From the NCBI GenBank assembly GCA_900766135.1, contig CAAFUF010000004.1:1-64000 (forward strand): a stretch of 64,000 bases of DNA. The letters run 5' to 3'. Position 1 is the first letter of the stretch. Every line of letters begins with the position of its first letter. Shown piece after piece: positions 24,874 to 34,097 of the stretch. The notes below the pieces were generated by a model, which had not been told where the DNA came from, did no database searches, and was given only the letters and a program-made list of their open reading frames with translations. The stretch comes from Paenibacillaceae bacterium. Lineage in GTDB: Bacteria; Bacillota; Bacilli; Paenibacillales; Paenibacillaceae. The position numbers were made by a program, and so were the translations under genes.

Positions 24874-26067
24874 CTAACGGTTCCGGTATTCCAGCGGGGT
24901 CATGCCCACCCTGTCCTTAAACAGCTTGCTGAAATAATGCGGATTCGTATAACTGAGAATTTCGGCGATCTCGTACACCTTTTTATTCGTCTCCCGCAGC
25001 AGCTTTTGCGCATGGATGATTTTATTGCGGATAACGTATTCGCTGAAGCTTTCGCCCACTTCCCTTAGAAAAATGCGGCTTAAATAGCCGGGGCTGATCG
25101 GAATGGAGTCCGCCACCTTCTGCAACGTAATATCCTCCAGCAGGTGGCTGTCGACATATTCCTTCGCCAAGCGGATGTGCAGGCTGTCGCTTTGCAGATT
25201 CACGGGGAACTTCAGCTCGGCTTCCAGATAAGCCTCGGGAATATGACGCGGATGTCCGTAAACCGAACTCATGGAATAGACGATCGAGGCATTCAGGAGC
25301 TCGAAGATTTTGCCCCGCAGCCGCTCCAGATACGGCTCCCTGCCGCAGTGATCATCGCCCCCCGACTTCGACACGGCCGGGGCGAGCCAGATGATCTCCC
25401 GGCGGTTTCGGTGAAAGACGATCCCCCCCCAATCGCGGCCCACATATTCCTCGATCAGATAGCGGATTGAGATGAATTTCAGATGGTCCTTGGCTTCCGT
25501 CGCGGCGATTTGATCGGCGGCATCATCCCGCAAGCGTATGGCGGCAAGCCACAGTCCCTGGGCTAACGCTCCTTGCGCAAGCTCCCGCACCTGCATTTCC
25601 CGGGGATAGGTGTACGTATCCAGTAAGGAAACCAGCCATGCGTTGCGTTCTTCTTCGGACCATGCCGGAAGCGCTCCGGGCGCATTTTGTTCCAGCAGGC
25701 TGACCGCTTTATGCAGCGCCCTCTTGATTTCCTCCTCATCCATCGTGGGCTTGTGAAGATAATCGAGCGCATTCAGCCGAATCGCTTCTTTCACATACGG
25801 AAAATCGTCATAGCTGCTCAAATAGATCATCTGAATATGATGAGGCCGCTGGCTGCGGATGCGGCGTCCCAGTTCGATCCCGTCCATACCCGGCATGCGG
25901 ATGTCGGTCATGACGATATGGATCTCCTCCGATTCCAGCATTTTCAGCGCCTCTTCCCCATTGGCGGCCTCGGCTTTCCAGCACACCCCTTGCGCCTCCC
26001 AATCCACCATATAACGCAGCCCCATTCTGACGATGGCTTCGTCCTCCACCACGAGCAGATTCCACAT
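24874..26067 (-). CDS. YesN-type response regulator (receiver plus AraC HTH)
   Basis: 397 residues. The receiver domain (1-120) has phosphoacceptor D55 (IVMTDIRMPGMDG) and K near residue 104. The C-terminal AraC/XylS pair of helix-turn-helix motifs spans about 295-395, ending SYTNPHYFSKLFKDRVGMTPLEYR. It starts one base after the kinase stop codon, so the two are coupled. It would activate the binding protein and permease genes in response to sugar sensed by the kinase (family role). Confidence 0.93.
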   Translation of the reverse strand: MWNLLVVEDEAIVRMGLRYMVDWEAQGVCWKAEAANGEEALKMLESEEIHIVMTDIRMPGMDGIELGRRIRSQRPHHIQMIYLSSYDDFPYVKEAIRLNALDYLHKPTMDEEEIKRALHKAVSLLEQNAPGALPAWSEEERNAWLVSLLDTYTYPREMQVRELAQGALAQGLWLAAIRLRDDAADQIAATEAKDHLKFISIRYLIEEYVGRDWGGIVFHRNRREIIWLAPAVSKSGGDDHCGREPYLERLRGKIFELLNASIVYSMSSVYGHPRHIPEAYLEAELKFPVNLQSDSLHIRLAKEYVDSHLLEDITLQKVADSIPISPGYLSRIFLREVGESFSEYVIRNKIIHAQKLLRETNKKVYEIAEILSYTNPHYFSKLFKDRVGMTPLEYRNR

Positions 26068-26068
26068 G

Positions 26069-27883
26069 CTATATCCCCCTGTCCTGAAAACCTGACTTGT
26101 TGAACTCGTTCTTTAACGGTTTATAAGGGATCGTCATGAGCATGGCGGTTCCCGGGTCCAATCTTTTCACGACAAGGCCGTATTCCCTTCCAAACCACAG
26201 CTTGATGCGGTCGTTTACATTGTTGATGCCGATATGGGTAACGTCATCTCCGGCCCGGTCTTCCAGCAGGCGTTCGATCTGTTCCTCCGCGATCCCGACG
26301 CCGTCATCCTTGATTTCGATGCAAAGTTTGCGGGGGTCGTGCTCCATTAGCGAAGCCTTCACGCAAATCACCAGTTTGCGGTCAAGCCCCTGCGAACCGT
26401 GAAAGATGGCATTTTCCAATATCGGTTGAAGCAGCATGGCCGGAATCCCCGCATCCAGCAATTCCTCGGGCACATCCCACTCGACGGTAAACGTATTGGT
26501 GTAGCGCAAATCCATCAATTGTGCGTAATCCCGCAGCAATTCGATCTCCCGGGACAAGGGCATGGGCTCATCATTCAGCTTCAGGTAGGATTGGAGCAAA
26601 CGGTTAAGCGCATGAATCAGCTTGGCGATTTGCGGGGATTGCTGCAAAATGGCCAACATCCGGATCGAGTTCAGCGTGTTGTACAGAAAATGCGGCTGGA
26701 TCCTTACCCGCAGCGCGTACAACTCAGCTTTTCGCTTCTGCCGTTCCTTCTCCGCGATCGATTGGACCAGTTCGTCCAACCGCCTGACCATTCGCACATA
26801 ACTCAAGTGAAGCTGCCCGATTTCGTCATATCGGGCCGGCGCCTCCAGCACCTCGAATTTGCCGGTCTCGACATTGCGCATGGAGCGGATCAACCGTTTG
26901 ATCGGCCGCGAAAGATTGCCTGCGAGCAGCCAGGACACAAGGGCCGAGGCAATCGTCAACAAGGCGGCGATCGCAATCGTATATTTGCGTATCGTGATGC
27001 TGCCCCGTAAAATGTCCTGCCGGTTTTTGCCCATATAGATCGTCCAGCCCAAATACTTGTTTGCCCGGACTACGCCGCTGTAGGTTACTTCCCGGTTGTC
27101 GATGCTGTCCTCTACTGTCCATGTACCGTTCGTATCGACATCAAGCGGGCGCTCCAACAAACTCCCGGCGATTCGATCATCGGACGCATATACGATGTGA
27201 TCGTTTGCATCGACAACAGTGACGACGGTAGCTCGCAACCCGGAGGAAGCGATAATTTTCTCGATAAAATCGGGTGAAATATGAATGGCGATCACGGCCA
27301 GCGGACGCATTTCTTCATCCAGCAGCATCCGCGATACGGTGACGGCTCTGAAAGATTGGCCTTCGAATTGACCCACCTCATGTACCCCCGAGACGACAAA
27401 GCCGCCCTTCTCCTCCAATGCCTCCCGGTACCAGCCTTCCCGAGTAACGTCATAAGCTTTGTCGATCGTGGTATTGCCGCTGATCTGATACCCGCTGATT
27501 CGGCCGTTATTGCCGTACAGAACCATCGCTTTGATCGATTGGTTAATCGAGGGATACGCGCTCATCAAGCGAATGAGTTGTTTCTGCGCATTCAGTTCGG
27601 CCGATCCCCAGTCTTCTTCGGGAACGTCCGGACGATTAAATATTGTAAACGCTTCCGGCATATAGTAGGGCAAAATGCTGAAACGGTCGAAATCGCTGAC
27701 CTGTTTTTCGATCGCCGAAATCAACTGTCCGGCAATGACCTGCAGATCTTGTTCCGTTCGCTTCATCAAGGTCTCGGAAGACTTTTGGTAGGCGATCGTT
27801 CCCAGCAAAAGCACGGGCAGGCTGCCGACGACCATCAGCACCAGAAACAATTTTCTTTGATAAGAGATCCGCTTCCAAAACAT
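26069..27883 (-). CDS. YesM-type sensor histidine kinase
   Basis: 604 residues. One N-terminal membrane helix (about 13-33), a large extracellular dCache-like sensor (about 35-290), a second helix (about 298-318), HAMP, and the HPK7-type His_kinase domain with phosphoacceptor histidine in RIQPHFLYNTLNSIR, then the ATPase domain (ENAIFHG, DDGVGI). First gene of the first carbohydrate locus; GGGGGGAAG precedes its ATG. It pairs with the regulator immediately downstream. Confidence 0.93.
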   Translation of the reverse strand: MFWKRISYQRKLFLVLMVVGSLPVLLLGTIAYQKSSETLMKRTEQDLQVIAGQLISAIEKQVSDFDRFSILPYYMPEAFTIFNRPDVPEEDWGSAELNAQKQLIRLMSAYPSINQSIKAMVLYGNNGRISGYQISGNTTIDKAYDVTREGWYREALEEKGGFVVSGVHEVGQFEGQSFRAVTVSRMLLDEEMRPLAVIAIHISPDFIEKIIASSGLRATVVTVVDANDHIVYASDDRIAGSLLERPLDVDTNGTWTVEDSIDNREVTYSGVVRANKYLGWTIYMGKNRQDILRGSITIRKYTIAIAALLTIASALVSWLLAGNLSRPIKRLIRSMRNVETGKFEVLEAPARYDEIGQLHLSYVRMVRRLDELVQSIAEKERQKRKAELYALRVRIQPHFLYNTLNSIRMLAILQQSPQIAKLIHALNRLLQSYLKLNDEPMPLSREIELLRDYAQLMDLRYTNTFTVEWDVPEELLDAGIPAMLLQPILENAIFHGSQGLDRKLVICVKASLMEHDPRKLCIEIKDDGVGIAEEQIERLLEDRAGDDVTHIGINNVNDRIKLWFGREYGLVVKRLDPGTAMLMTIPYKPLKNEFNKSGFQDRGI

Positions 27884-28078
27884 GAACTTCCCCCCAAGCT
27901 GTTTAGATCAAGAACTTAACAGAATCACCCGTTTGTTTAGTTGCATCAATGATTACGACTTAAATTACAACCTTAACGACAATAAGTCAATTAAAATAAC
28001 TTAATTTAAGGTCAATTCCAAATATAAACAACTAAACTATTTGGTTATTTAAGTTGTAAAAACTTACTAACACCGGCG
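27884..28078. other. AT-rich divergent promoter region
   Basis: Between the YesM gene and a lipoprotein gene. It carries a 9-base inverted pair GTTTAGTTG/CAACTAAAC and several TTAAGTT/AACTTAA motifs, possible binding sites. No gene is seen. Confidence 0.4.
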
Positions 28079-28087
28079 TGCTATAAT
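28079..28087 (+). promoter_or_regulatory. Extended -10 promoter of the lipoprotein gene
   Basis: TGCTATAAT, an extended -10 element, about 75 bases before the start codon. No good -35 was found. Confidence 0.5.
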
Positions 28088-28162
28088 ACCAAATAGGGTC
28101 CATGACGGCGGTAACTATTGTTTACGTCCCGGCGTCTATATGTACGAAGGGGGAATACACAT

Positions 28163-28780
28163 ATGCGTATGCTCAAAGGGTCGATCGTTCTGGTTACTTT
28201 AGCCCTGCTGCTCGCAGCCTGTTCCGGCGAAAACGGAAATAGAGGGCAAGCGGTCGGAAATGAAGGAACGGAACAGGGCCAGCCGCCTTCCGGCGGAGAA
28301 AAGGAGAACAACCCACACACAAAAACCGGAGAAATGGAAGATGATGATGCCCCCAAACCGGAAGGAACCGAAGCGGACGGTACGGCCGGGCAGCTGTATG
28401 CCGTTGCATTTGAAGCGATGATGAAGCTGGACGAAGCGCTGAACGACGAGATGAAATATATCGCCGTTGACCTTAGCGAAATGACCCAGCTTACGGATGA
28501 AGACAAAAACTATATTATGGAATATTTGCAAGCGTTCGATACCGAAATCCGCAACCGGACGTTTGAGCAGTTAATGGAAGAAGAAAATAACGATAAAAAC
28601 AACTTGGTGTTAAAAGGCGTGCTGCTGCGGATCGCCAAAGTCGACATTGGCGAAAAAACCGCCCTCATCGAAGGCTCCAAATACCGTTCCGGCAACGGCG
28701 CCGTCGGTACCAAAATCACCTTGAAGCTCGAGGATGGCGCTTGGAAGTTGTCCGGATCGGAGATGACCTGGATCAGCTGA
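28163..28780 (+). CDS. Putative lipoprotein of unknown function
   Basis: 205 residues with a clear signal peptide and lipobox LAAC. A low-complexity acidic, Gly/Glu/Asn-rich linker of about 60 residues follows, then a globular domain (about 85-205) that ends KLEDGAWKLSGSEMTWIS, resembling cystatin/NTF2-like lipoprotein ends; I do not recognise the family. The ATG at 28163 follows AAGGGGG. It stands alone between a promoter and a long non-coding tract. Confidence 0.8.
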   Translation: MRMLKGSIVLVTLALLLAACSGENGNRGQAVGNEGTEQGQPPSGGEKENNPHTKTGEMEDDDAPKPEGTEADGTAGQLYAVAFEAMMKLDEALNDEMKYIAVDLSEMTQLTDEDKNYIMEYLQAFDTEIRNRTFEQLMEEENNDKNNLVLKGVLLRIAKVDIGEKTALIEGSKYRSGNGAVGTKITLKLEDGAWKLSGSEMTWIS

Positions 28781-29685
28781 GGCCAAAGGTAACAGTTAAC
28801 CGCCTCGCGGCGGTATACTCGCCAAGCCAGCTCGAATCGGCGGCAACGGCCGTCATGACGGTAACGGCAACGCCCCCAGGCTCGGAAAAGAGCAGCCGTG
28901 TTGAAGCATGCGGCACTGGGCTCGGACGATAGCAGAAGTGTAGAGAGCAGCCGTGAGGGGGAAGCAGCGTAGGCCCACTGTAAATGTTGCAAAAAATGCA
29001 ACATTTTTTCGCCGTATCGCCTGTCTTTAGACGAAATGTTGTAAAAAGTGCAACATTTTTGCCCCAAACCGCGCCAGGACCAGGAAAATGTTGCAGGTTT
29101 TACAACATTTCCGTGATTTCACCTAAAAACCCGAGTAAATTGTTGTAGAGAAGACAACATTTTATCTCCAGTAACTCGATTTAGTCCCCTTTCGCCCCCA
29201 CAAACAATTGGACAACGATCCAATCTCCCTCCCCCACCAAAACATAAATTAGTCACCAAAACTCAAACTCTATCCCTCCTCCACCTCTCCGAGCACTCAA
29301 CTAACCTCCTTCCCTCCAAGAAATCTAGCAGTTTCCGTACACTCTCCACTTCACCCAAGCACGTCACCAATCTCCTCCACCCACTCCACTCCATCTAAGT
29401 ACTCTACTAATCTCCCCTCCTACTACGCACCATCTAACCCTATCGAACTCCTCCAGCCGCTCCCTCACCGATCACGGAGGGCCTTACCTCCCTCCCCCGC
29501 CACTTCCACCACGGGAACGTCTAGTTACTCTCCAGTGCCACCATCCCCTATCCCGCTCAAATCATTCTTCGAAAAGCTCCTACCCTGCCGTAACACTCAT
29601 CCTCAATCATCTATTTACAATATATTGCAAAAGTGATATCATATCAGTATCAATTCAATATGCAATTGAAGGAGTGTCATTCAAG
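28781..29685. other. 905-bp non-coding tract
   Basis: Contains imperfect GC-rich repeats (28800-28980), four AAATGTTG-type hairpins (28981-29167), and a pyrimidine-rich, CTCC-dense stretch (about 29180-29600). No gene is seen. The last 60 bases hold the promoter region of the SPFH gene, including TTGCAA and TATCAA 17 bases apart. Confidence 0.55.
28981..29167. repeat. Four-hairpin array, family B (AAATGTTGCA/TGCAACATTT)
   Basis: Four palindromes of the same type are spaced about 50 bases apart: 28982-29008, 29032-29060, 29093-29112 and 29135-29164. The sequence varies but each keeps complementary arms (for example TGTTGCA with TGCAACA, TGTTGTA with TGCAACA), which suggests selection on pairing. 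It is distinct from family A. Confidence 0.75.
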
Positions 29686-30537
29686 ATGAAAGAAAAAGAA
29701 ATTTCGTACCTGAACGGTTTTGTTGCCCTGCTGTTCATTTTGGGATTCATTGCATTGGGGGCATATCTCGTGACGCTGGGCGAAGTCGTCCCCGTAGCCG
29801 GCGGCGCGCTTTCCTTCGTCATCGCCTTTGTGCTCTTGACCGGACTTACGATCATACAGCCGAACCAATCGGCGGTCGTTACCTTCTTTGGGCGGTATCT
29901 CGGCGTCATCCGCAAGAGCGGCTTCTATTTGGCCATTCCGTTTTCGTCTCGCAAAAAGGTGTCGCTGCGCGTTCGCAACTTCAACAGCGCCAAGCTGAAA
30001 GTTAACGACGTTAACGGCAACCCGATCGAGATTGCCACTGTCGTCGTATTCTCGGTAGTCGACTCCGCTAAAGCGCTGTTTGAAGTGGACGAATACGAAA
30101 CCTTCGTCGAGATTCAAAGCGAAGCCGCGCTGCGCCACGTTGCCAGCAAATATCCGTACGATCAGCTGGACGACTCCGGCTTCTCCCTGCGCGCCAATAC
30201 GGAAGAGATTGCGCTGGAATTGACCGGCGAGTTGCAAAACCGCCTGGCCATCGCCGGTGTCAAAGTCATCGAGTCGCGTTTGACGCATCTGGCCTACTCG
30301 ACCGAAATTGCCAGCGCCATGCTGCAACGCCAGCAGGCCGAAGCGATCATCGCGGCCCGCGAGAAAATCGTCGACGGCGCCGTCACCATGGTGCAGATGG
30401 CTATCGAGCGGCTGCAGGCCGGCCAGGTCGTCGAGCTGGATGACGAACGCAAAGCCGCGATGATCAACAACCTGCTCGTCGCCGTCGTATCCGACCGTTC
30501 CGCCCAGCCGGTCATCAACGCCAGCACGTTGTATTGA
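29686..30537 (+). CDS. SPFH (band 7) domain membrane protein
   Basis: 283 residues. Two N-terminal membrane helices (about 8-50) are followed by an SPFH domain (about 55-215) with typical RVRNFNSAKLKVNDVNGNPIEIATVVVF and a helical tail. SPFH proteins form large membrane-bound ring or scaffold assemblies. ATG 29686 follows AAGGAG at 11 bases; a GTG at 29674 overlaps that site. It differs from the NfeD-linked SPFH protein at 58992. It leads a compact three-gene unit with a ribbon-helix-helix protein and an unknown protein. Confidence 0.85.
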   Translation: MKEKEISYLNGFVALLFILGFIALGAYLVTLGEVVPVAGGALSFVIAFVLLTGLTIIQPNQSAVVTFFGRYLGVIRKSGFYLAIPFSSRKKVSLRVRNFNSAKLKVNDVNGNPIEIATVVVFSVVDSAKALFEVDEYETFVEIQSEAALRHVASKYPYDQLDDSGFSLRANTEEIALELTGELQNRLAIAGVKVIESRLTHLAYSTEIASAMLQRQQAEAIIAAREKIVDGAVTMVQMAIERLQAGQVVELDDERKAAMINNLLVAVVSDRSAQPVINASTLY

Positions 30538-30556
30538 TTAGGGGCATCCATTCACG

Positions 30557-30751
30557 ATGGCCAGCAAGAAAAGCTTCCCACTTCGCCTTGACCCGACTCT
30601 CTATCAGGCTTTGGAACGCTGGGCAGCGGACGAATTCCGAAGCGTGAATGGTCATATCGAATACCTGCTGCGAGAAGCTTTGCGCCGCGAGGGAAGACTG
30701 CCTTCCACCCGGGCGCCGGGCAAGGAGGAGGAGAAGCATGACGCAGACTAA
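30557..30751 (+). CDS. Small Arc-type ribbon-helix-helix protein
   Basis: 64 residues with the pattern FPLRLDPTLYQALERWAADEFRS then NGHIEYLLREALRRE, matching Arc/ParD-like DNA-binding antitoxin or regulator proteins; the first strand would contact DNA as a dimer. It starts 19 bases after the SPFH gene and overlaps the next gene by 14 bases. Shine-Dalgarno is weak. It may autoregulate the unit (inference). Confidence 0.75.
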   Translation: MASKKSFPLRLDPTLYQALERWAADEFRSVNGHIEYLLREALRREGRLPSTRAPGKEEEKHDAD

Positions 30752-31358
30752 AGAAGTCCGTAAGCCATGGTGGGAGCCGAAGTCGACGGCCCTCCTGAAG
30801 GAGTATGCCAAAACCTCCGGGGGAACCTACGCCGCCGGAAAGTTCCGGGGCTGGAAGTACAAGGGGCAGCATGTGCGCGTGCCGCTCCCCCGCGGCTTCG
30901 GCAACTGCGAGGTGGCGATCACCGACCCGAGTAACGATTCATCCGGCAACGCCTACGTGATCACCGTCAAATACGACTACCGGCCGCGCCGCAAGCTGGA
31001 ATTCGTTTTATTTTCGGCCAAGCGGCATGTTCTGGCTTGGTTTGCCGGCGGGCTCCGGGAAACCCCGCTCCCGAACTCCGCCATGAACAAGCGGTTTCAG
31101 GCCAAGGCTTCCCATCCCAGTCTGCTGCGATCGGTATTGAAGCATGAGGGGCTCGAGGAGCTATTGGACCTCCATCCGAGCGTCCATTTACGGCTGCGGA
31201 TCCAAAAAAGCGGACGCGGCACGTTAACCTTTACGGAAAAGTTCAAAAAGCCCGACGTGCCCGCCATCACGGCAAGCGTCGAGCTGATGAAGAAGTTGAT
31301 CCTCGCCCTGGAGGAACAAGGGATCGTCGGCGATTCGCCAACGCATTCGCTAAGATAA
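30738..31358 (+). CDS. Unknown protein of the SPFH/RHH unit
   Basis: 206-residue soluble protein with no signal peptide or membrane helix. AAGGAGGAGGAG lies just before the ATG at 30738, which decides the start. A middle segment RFQAKASHPSLLRSVLKHEG then HLRLRIQKSGRGTLTFTEKF has the rhythm of DUF3137-like proteins (strand-helix-strand), but I cannot assign a family. Overlap with the RHH gene implies coupled translation. A strong bidirectional terminator follows. Confidence 0.75.
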   Translation: MTQTKEVRKPWWEPKSTALLKEYAKTSGGTYAAGKFRGWKYKGQHVRVPLPRGFGNCEVAITDPSNDSSGNAYVITVKYDYRPRRKLEFVLFSAKRHVLAWFAGGLRETPLPNSAMNKRFQAKASHPSLLRSVLKHEGLEELLDLHPSVHLRLRIQKSGRGTLTFTEKFKKPDVPAITASVELMKKLILALEEQGIVGDSPTHSLR

Positions 31359-31380
31359 CGCAATCGCAAACGTAAAAAAC

Positions 31381-31436
31381 CAAGCCTTCACGGTGCAAGG
31401 CCGGGAACTATCCGGAGCCTTGCGCCTGAAGGCTTG
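31381..31436. terminator. Bidirectional terminator between the SPFH unit and copA
   Basis: CAAGCCTTCA...GCAAGGC pairs with GCCTTGC...TGAAGGCTTG. T-rich runs follow on plus (ATTTGTTTTG) and minus (GTTTTTTACG). Confidence 0.85.
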
Positions 31437-31446
31437 ATTTGTTTTG

Positions 31447-33681
31447 TTACAGCTTCACCCGTTGCAAACGCAGCGCGTTCAGCACGACCGAGACCGAGCT
31501 AAGCGCCATCGCCGCACCGGCCAACCAAGGAGCCAGGAAGCCCGCGGCCGCCACCGGAATGCCGATCGTGTTATAAGCGAGCGCCCAGAACAGGTTCTGC
31601 TTGATGTTGCCCATCGTGCGCTTGCTCATGGCGATCGCGTCCGGCACGCCTTCCAGGTCGCCGCGCATCAACGTCACGTCGGCGGCCTCCATGGCCACGT
31701 CGGTGCCCGTGCCGATGGCGATGCCTACGTCGGCCACAGCCAGCGCCGGAGCGTCGTTGATGCCGTCGCCCACCATCGCCGTCTTCAGGCCGCGCGCCTG
31801 GAGCTTTTTCACCTCGGCGGCTTTGCCTTCCGGCAGCACCTCGGCCAGCACCTCGTCGATCCCGACCTCGGCGGCGATCGCCTTGGCGGTGCGCTCGTTG
31901 TCGCCGGTGATCATGACCACGTGAAGTCCCATCTCCTTCAGCCGCGCCACCGCGGCTTTGGACGTCTCCTTCACGGTGTCGCTCACGGCGACCATGCCGG
32001 CGTAGACGCCGTCCACCGCCACGAGCAGCACGGTTTGGCCGGCCGCTTCCAGCGCGGCCATGCCGGCCTCCGCGGCGGCGACGTCGACGCCTTCACGCGC
32101 CATCAGGCGGCGCGTGCCGGCGAGCACCCGGCGGTCCTCCACGACCGCCGCAATCCCGTGCCCGGGCACCGCTTCAAAAGCGGTCGCCTCGGGCAGCTCC
32201 AGGGCGCGCGCCCGCGCCCCGGCCACCAGAGCATCCGCCAGCGGATGCTCGGAGCCGCGCTCGGCGGCGCCGACGAGCCGGAGCAATGCCGCGTCGTCCC
32301 AGTCCCCGGCCGGGACGACTTCCCGCAGCTCCGGCTGCCCCCGCGTGATCGTGCCGGTCTTATCCAGCACGATCGCCTGCAATCCCTGGGCGGCTTCGAG
32401 ATGCTCGCCGCCCTTAAACAGAATGCCGTACTCCGCAGCCCGCCCGGACCCGGCCATAATCGACGTTGGCGTCGCCAGCCCCAGCGCGCAAGGGCACGCG
32501 ATGACCAGCACGGCGATCGCCTTTTCCAGCGCTTCGGCGAAGCTGCCCGGCGCCACGAAGAAAAACCACACCAAAAACGTAACCACAGCAATCCCAACCA
32601 CAATCGGGACGAAAATCCCGGAGATGACGTCCGCCACCCGCTGAATCGGCGCTTTCGAGCCTTGCGCCTCTTCTACGACGCGGATGATTTGCGCCAGCGC
32701 AGTTTCACTGCCAACCTTGGCAGCCTGCACGCGCAGCACGCCGTGTTTGTTAACGGTGGCGCCGATCACCGCGTCGCCTTCCTTCTTCTCCACCGGAATG
32801 CTCTCCCCAGTCAGCATCGACTCATCCACCGAAGAAGCGCCGCCGATCACCAATCCGTCGACCGGAATCTTCTCCCCGGGTTTGACGATCAACACGTCAC
32901 CCGGCACGACCGCTTCGATCAGCACCTCAGTCTCAACGCCGTCTTTCAGGACAAGCGCCGTTTTGGCCTGCAGCCCCATCAGCGTTTTGATCGCCTGGGA
33001 GGAGCGGCCTTTGGCCAACGCCTCGAACCATTTGCCAAGCAGGATCAGCGTAATCAGGATCGAGCTCGTTTCATAATACAGCTGGGGGGTATGCCCGTGA
33101 GGCATCGATAAGGACTCCAAGCTCAAATACAGACTGTAAAAATACGCCGCCGATGTCCCGAGCGCGACCAATACGTCCATGTTAGCGCTGCGGCTGCGTA
33201 GCGCCTTGTAAGCCCCGACGTAGAACCCGCGCCCGATGATGAATTGCACCGGCGTCGCCAGCACGAGCTGGAACCATGGGTTCATGAACAGCTCCGGCGT
33301 CCAGATCCAGGAGGTGAAGGAGAAATGCCCGGCCATCGCCCACAGCAGCGGGAACGCGAGCACCGCCGAGACGATCAGCTTATTTCTCTGCTTGCGGATT
33401 TCCCGCGTGCGGATATCCTCCGACTCCTGCTCGGACGGCTTCAACACCGCGCCGTAGCCCAGCTGGATCACCTTATCGATGATCTGCTCCAGCGTGACCG
33501 CCCCCGGCTCATATCGTACTTGCGCCGTTTCAAGCGCCAAATTGACGTTGGCCTGCTCCACGCCGGGCAGCCGGTTTAATCCCTTCTCGATCCGGGCCGC
33601 GCAGGCGGCGCAGGTCATTCCGGTAATTTGCAGCGTCGTTTGATCGTGATCCGCGCCGCCGATCGGCAATGCTTTTTCCAT
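31447..33681 (-). CDS. copA: Copper-exporting P1B-type ATPase CopA
   Basis: 744 residues, single N-terminal heavy-metal domain with MTCAAC (C24, C27), eight membrane helices, the metal-transport motif C396-P-C398, phosphorylated D440 (DKTGTIT), SEHPLA in the nucleotide domain and GDGINDAPALA at the hinge. Exports Cu(I) from the cytoplasm using ATP. The ATG at 33681 has GGAGG at seven bases; the in-frame ATG six bases earlier is too close to it. A CsoR-type box lies 35 bases upstream, so copA has its own copper-responsive promoter after copZ. Confidence 0.96.
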   Translation of the reverse strand: MEKALPIGGADHDQTTLQITGMTCAACAARIEKGLNRLPGVEQANVNLALETAQVRYEPGAVTLEQIIDKVIQLGYGAVLKPSEQESEDIRTREIRKQRNKLIVSAVLAFPLLWAMAGHFSFTSWIWTPELFMNPWFQLVLATPVQFIIGRGFYVGAYKALRSRSANMDVLVALGTSAAYFYSLYLSLESLSMPHGHTPQLYYETSSILITLILLGKWFEALAKGRSSQAIKTLMGLQAKTALVLKDGVETEVLIEAVVPGDVLIVKPGEKIPVDGLVIGGASSVDESMLTGESIPVEKKEGDAVIGATVNKHGVLRVQAAKVGSETALAQIIRVVEEAQGSKAPIQRVADVISGIFVPIVVGIAVVTFLVWFFFVAPGSFAEALEKAIAVLVIACPCALGLATPTSIMAGSGRAAEYGILFKGGEHLEAAQGLQAIVLDKTGTITRGQPELREVVPAGDWDDAALLRLVGAAERGSEHPLADALVAGARARALELPEATAFEAVPGHGIAAVVEDRRVLAGTRRLMAREGVDVAAAEAGMAALEAAGQTVLLVAVDGVYAGMVAVSDTVKETSKAAVARLKEMGLHVVMITGDNERTAKAIAAEVGIDEVLAEVLPEGKAAEVKKLQARGLKTAMVGDGINDAPALAVADVGIAIGTGTDVAMEAADVTLMRGDLEGVPDAIAMSKRTMGNIKQNLFWALAYNTIGIPVAAAGFLAPWLAGAAMALSSVSVVLNALRLQRVKL

Positions 33682-33715
33682 GACCATTCCTCCATCTCAA
33701 AACCTGCTAAATTCA

Positions 33716-33732
33716 ATACCCTATGGGGGTAT
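33716..33732 (-). promoter_or_regulatory. CsoR-type operator before copA
   Basis: ATACCCTATGGGGGTAT, an imperfect palindrome with the C-rich/G-rich layout of CsoR boxes. Confidence 0.8.
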
Positions 33733-33837
33733 ATAAAAGACGAGCGAAATCCGCTTCGCCCAAAAGACCGGTTCCCCGGGTCAAAGGCGCTCGGTCAAGT
33801 CCTGCGCCTCGATTCCGCAAAACCGTACCGAATCGGA

Positions 33838-34038
33838 TCAAACGACGTCGTAACCTTGATCCTCGATAGCTTCTTTGATTTGCTCGACCGTCACTTTCGT
33901 TTCGTCGAACGTCACATCCACCTTTTTCGCGGCCAGATCGACTTTCCCTGTAGCGCCAAGCCCGGCGACCGCTCCCTCTACCGATTTTACGCAATGATTG
34001 CAGGACATGCCTTCCACGTTTAACGTAATATTTTGCAT
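33838..34038 (-). CDS. copZ: Copper chaperone CopZ
   Basis: 66-residue heavy-metal-associated domain protein with GMSCNHCVKSVEG (CxxC) binding Cu(I) and the KVDLAAKKVDVTFD strand. It delivers copper to CopA. ATG 34038 is decided by GGAGG seven bases upstream; the frame extends much further but without a site. It lies between csoR and copA. Confidence 0.95.
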   Translation of the reverse strand: MQNITLNVEGMSCNHCVKSVEGAVAGLGATGKVDLAAKKVDVTFDETKVTVEQIKEAIEDQGYDVV

Positions 34039-34076
34039 GTTGAATTCCTCCCATAAGTTTATAATGGCTTGCAGCG

Positions 34077-34091
34077 TACCCCTGGAGGGTT
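34077..34091 (-). promoter_or_regulatory. Possible weak CsoR-type operator before copZ
   Basis: TACCCCTGGAGGGTT resembles the two strong boxes but is less symmetric; it overlaps the end of the csoR-copZ gap. Confidence 0.45.
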
Positions 34092-34097
34092 CCGCCG

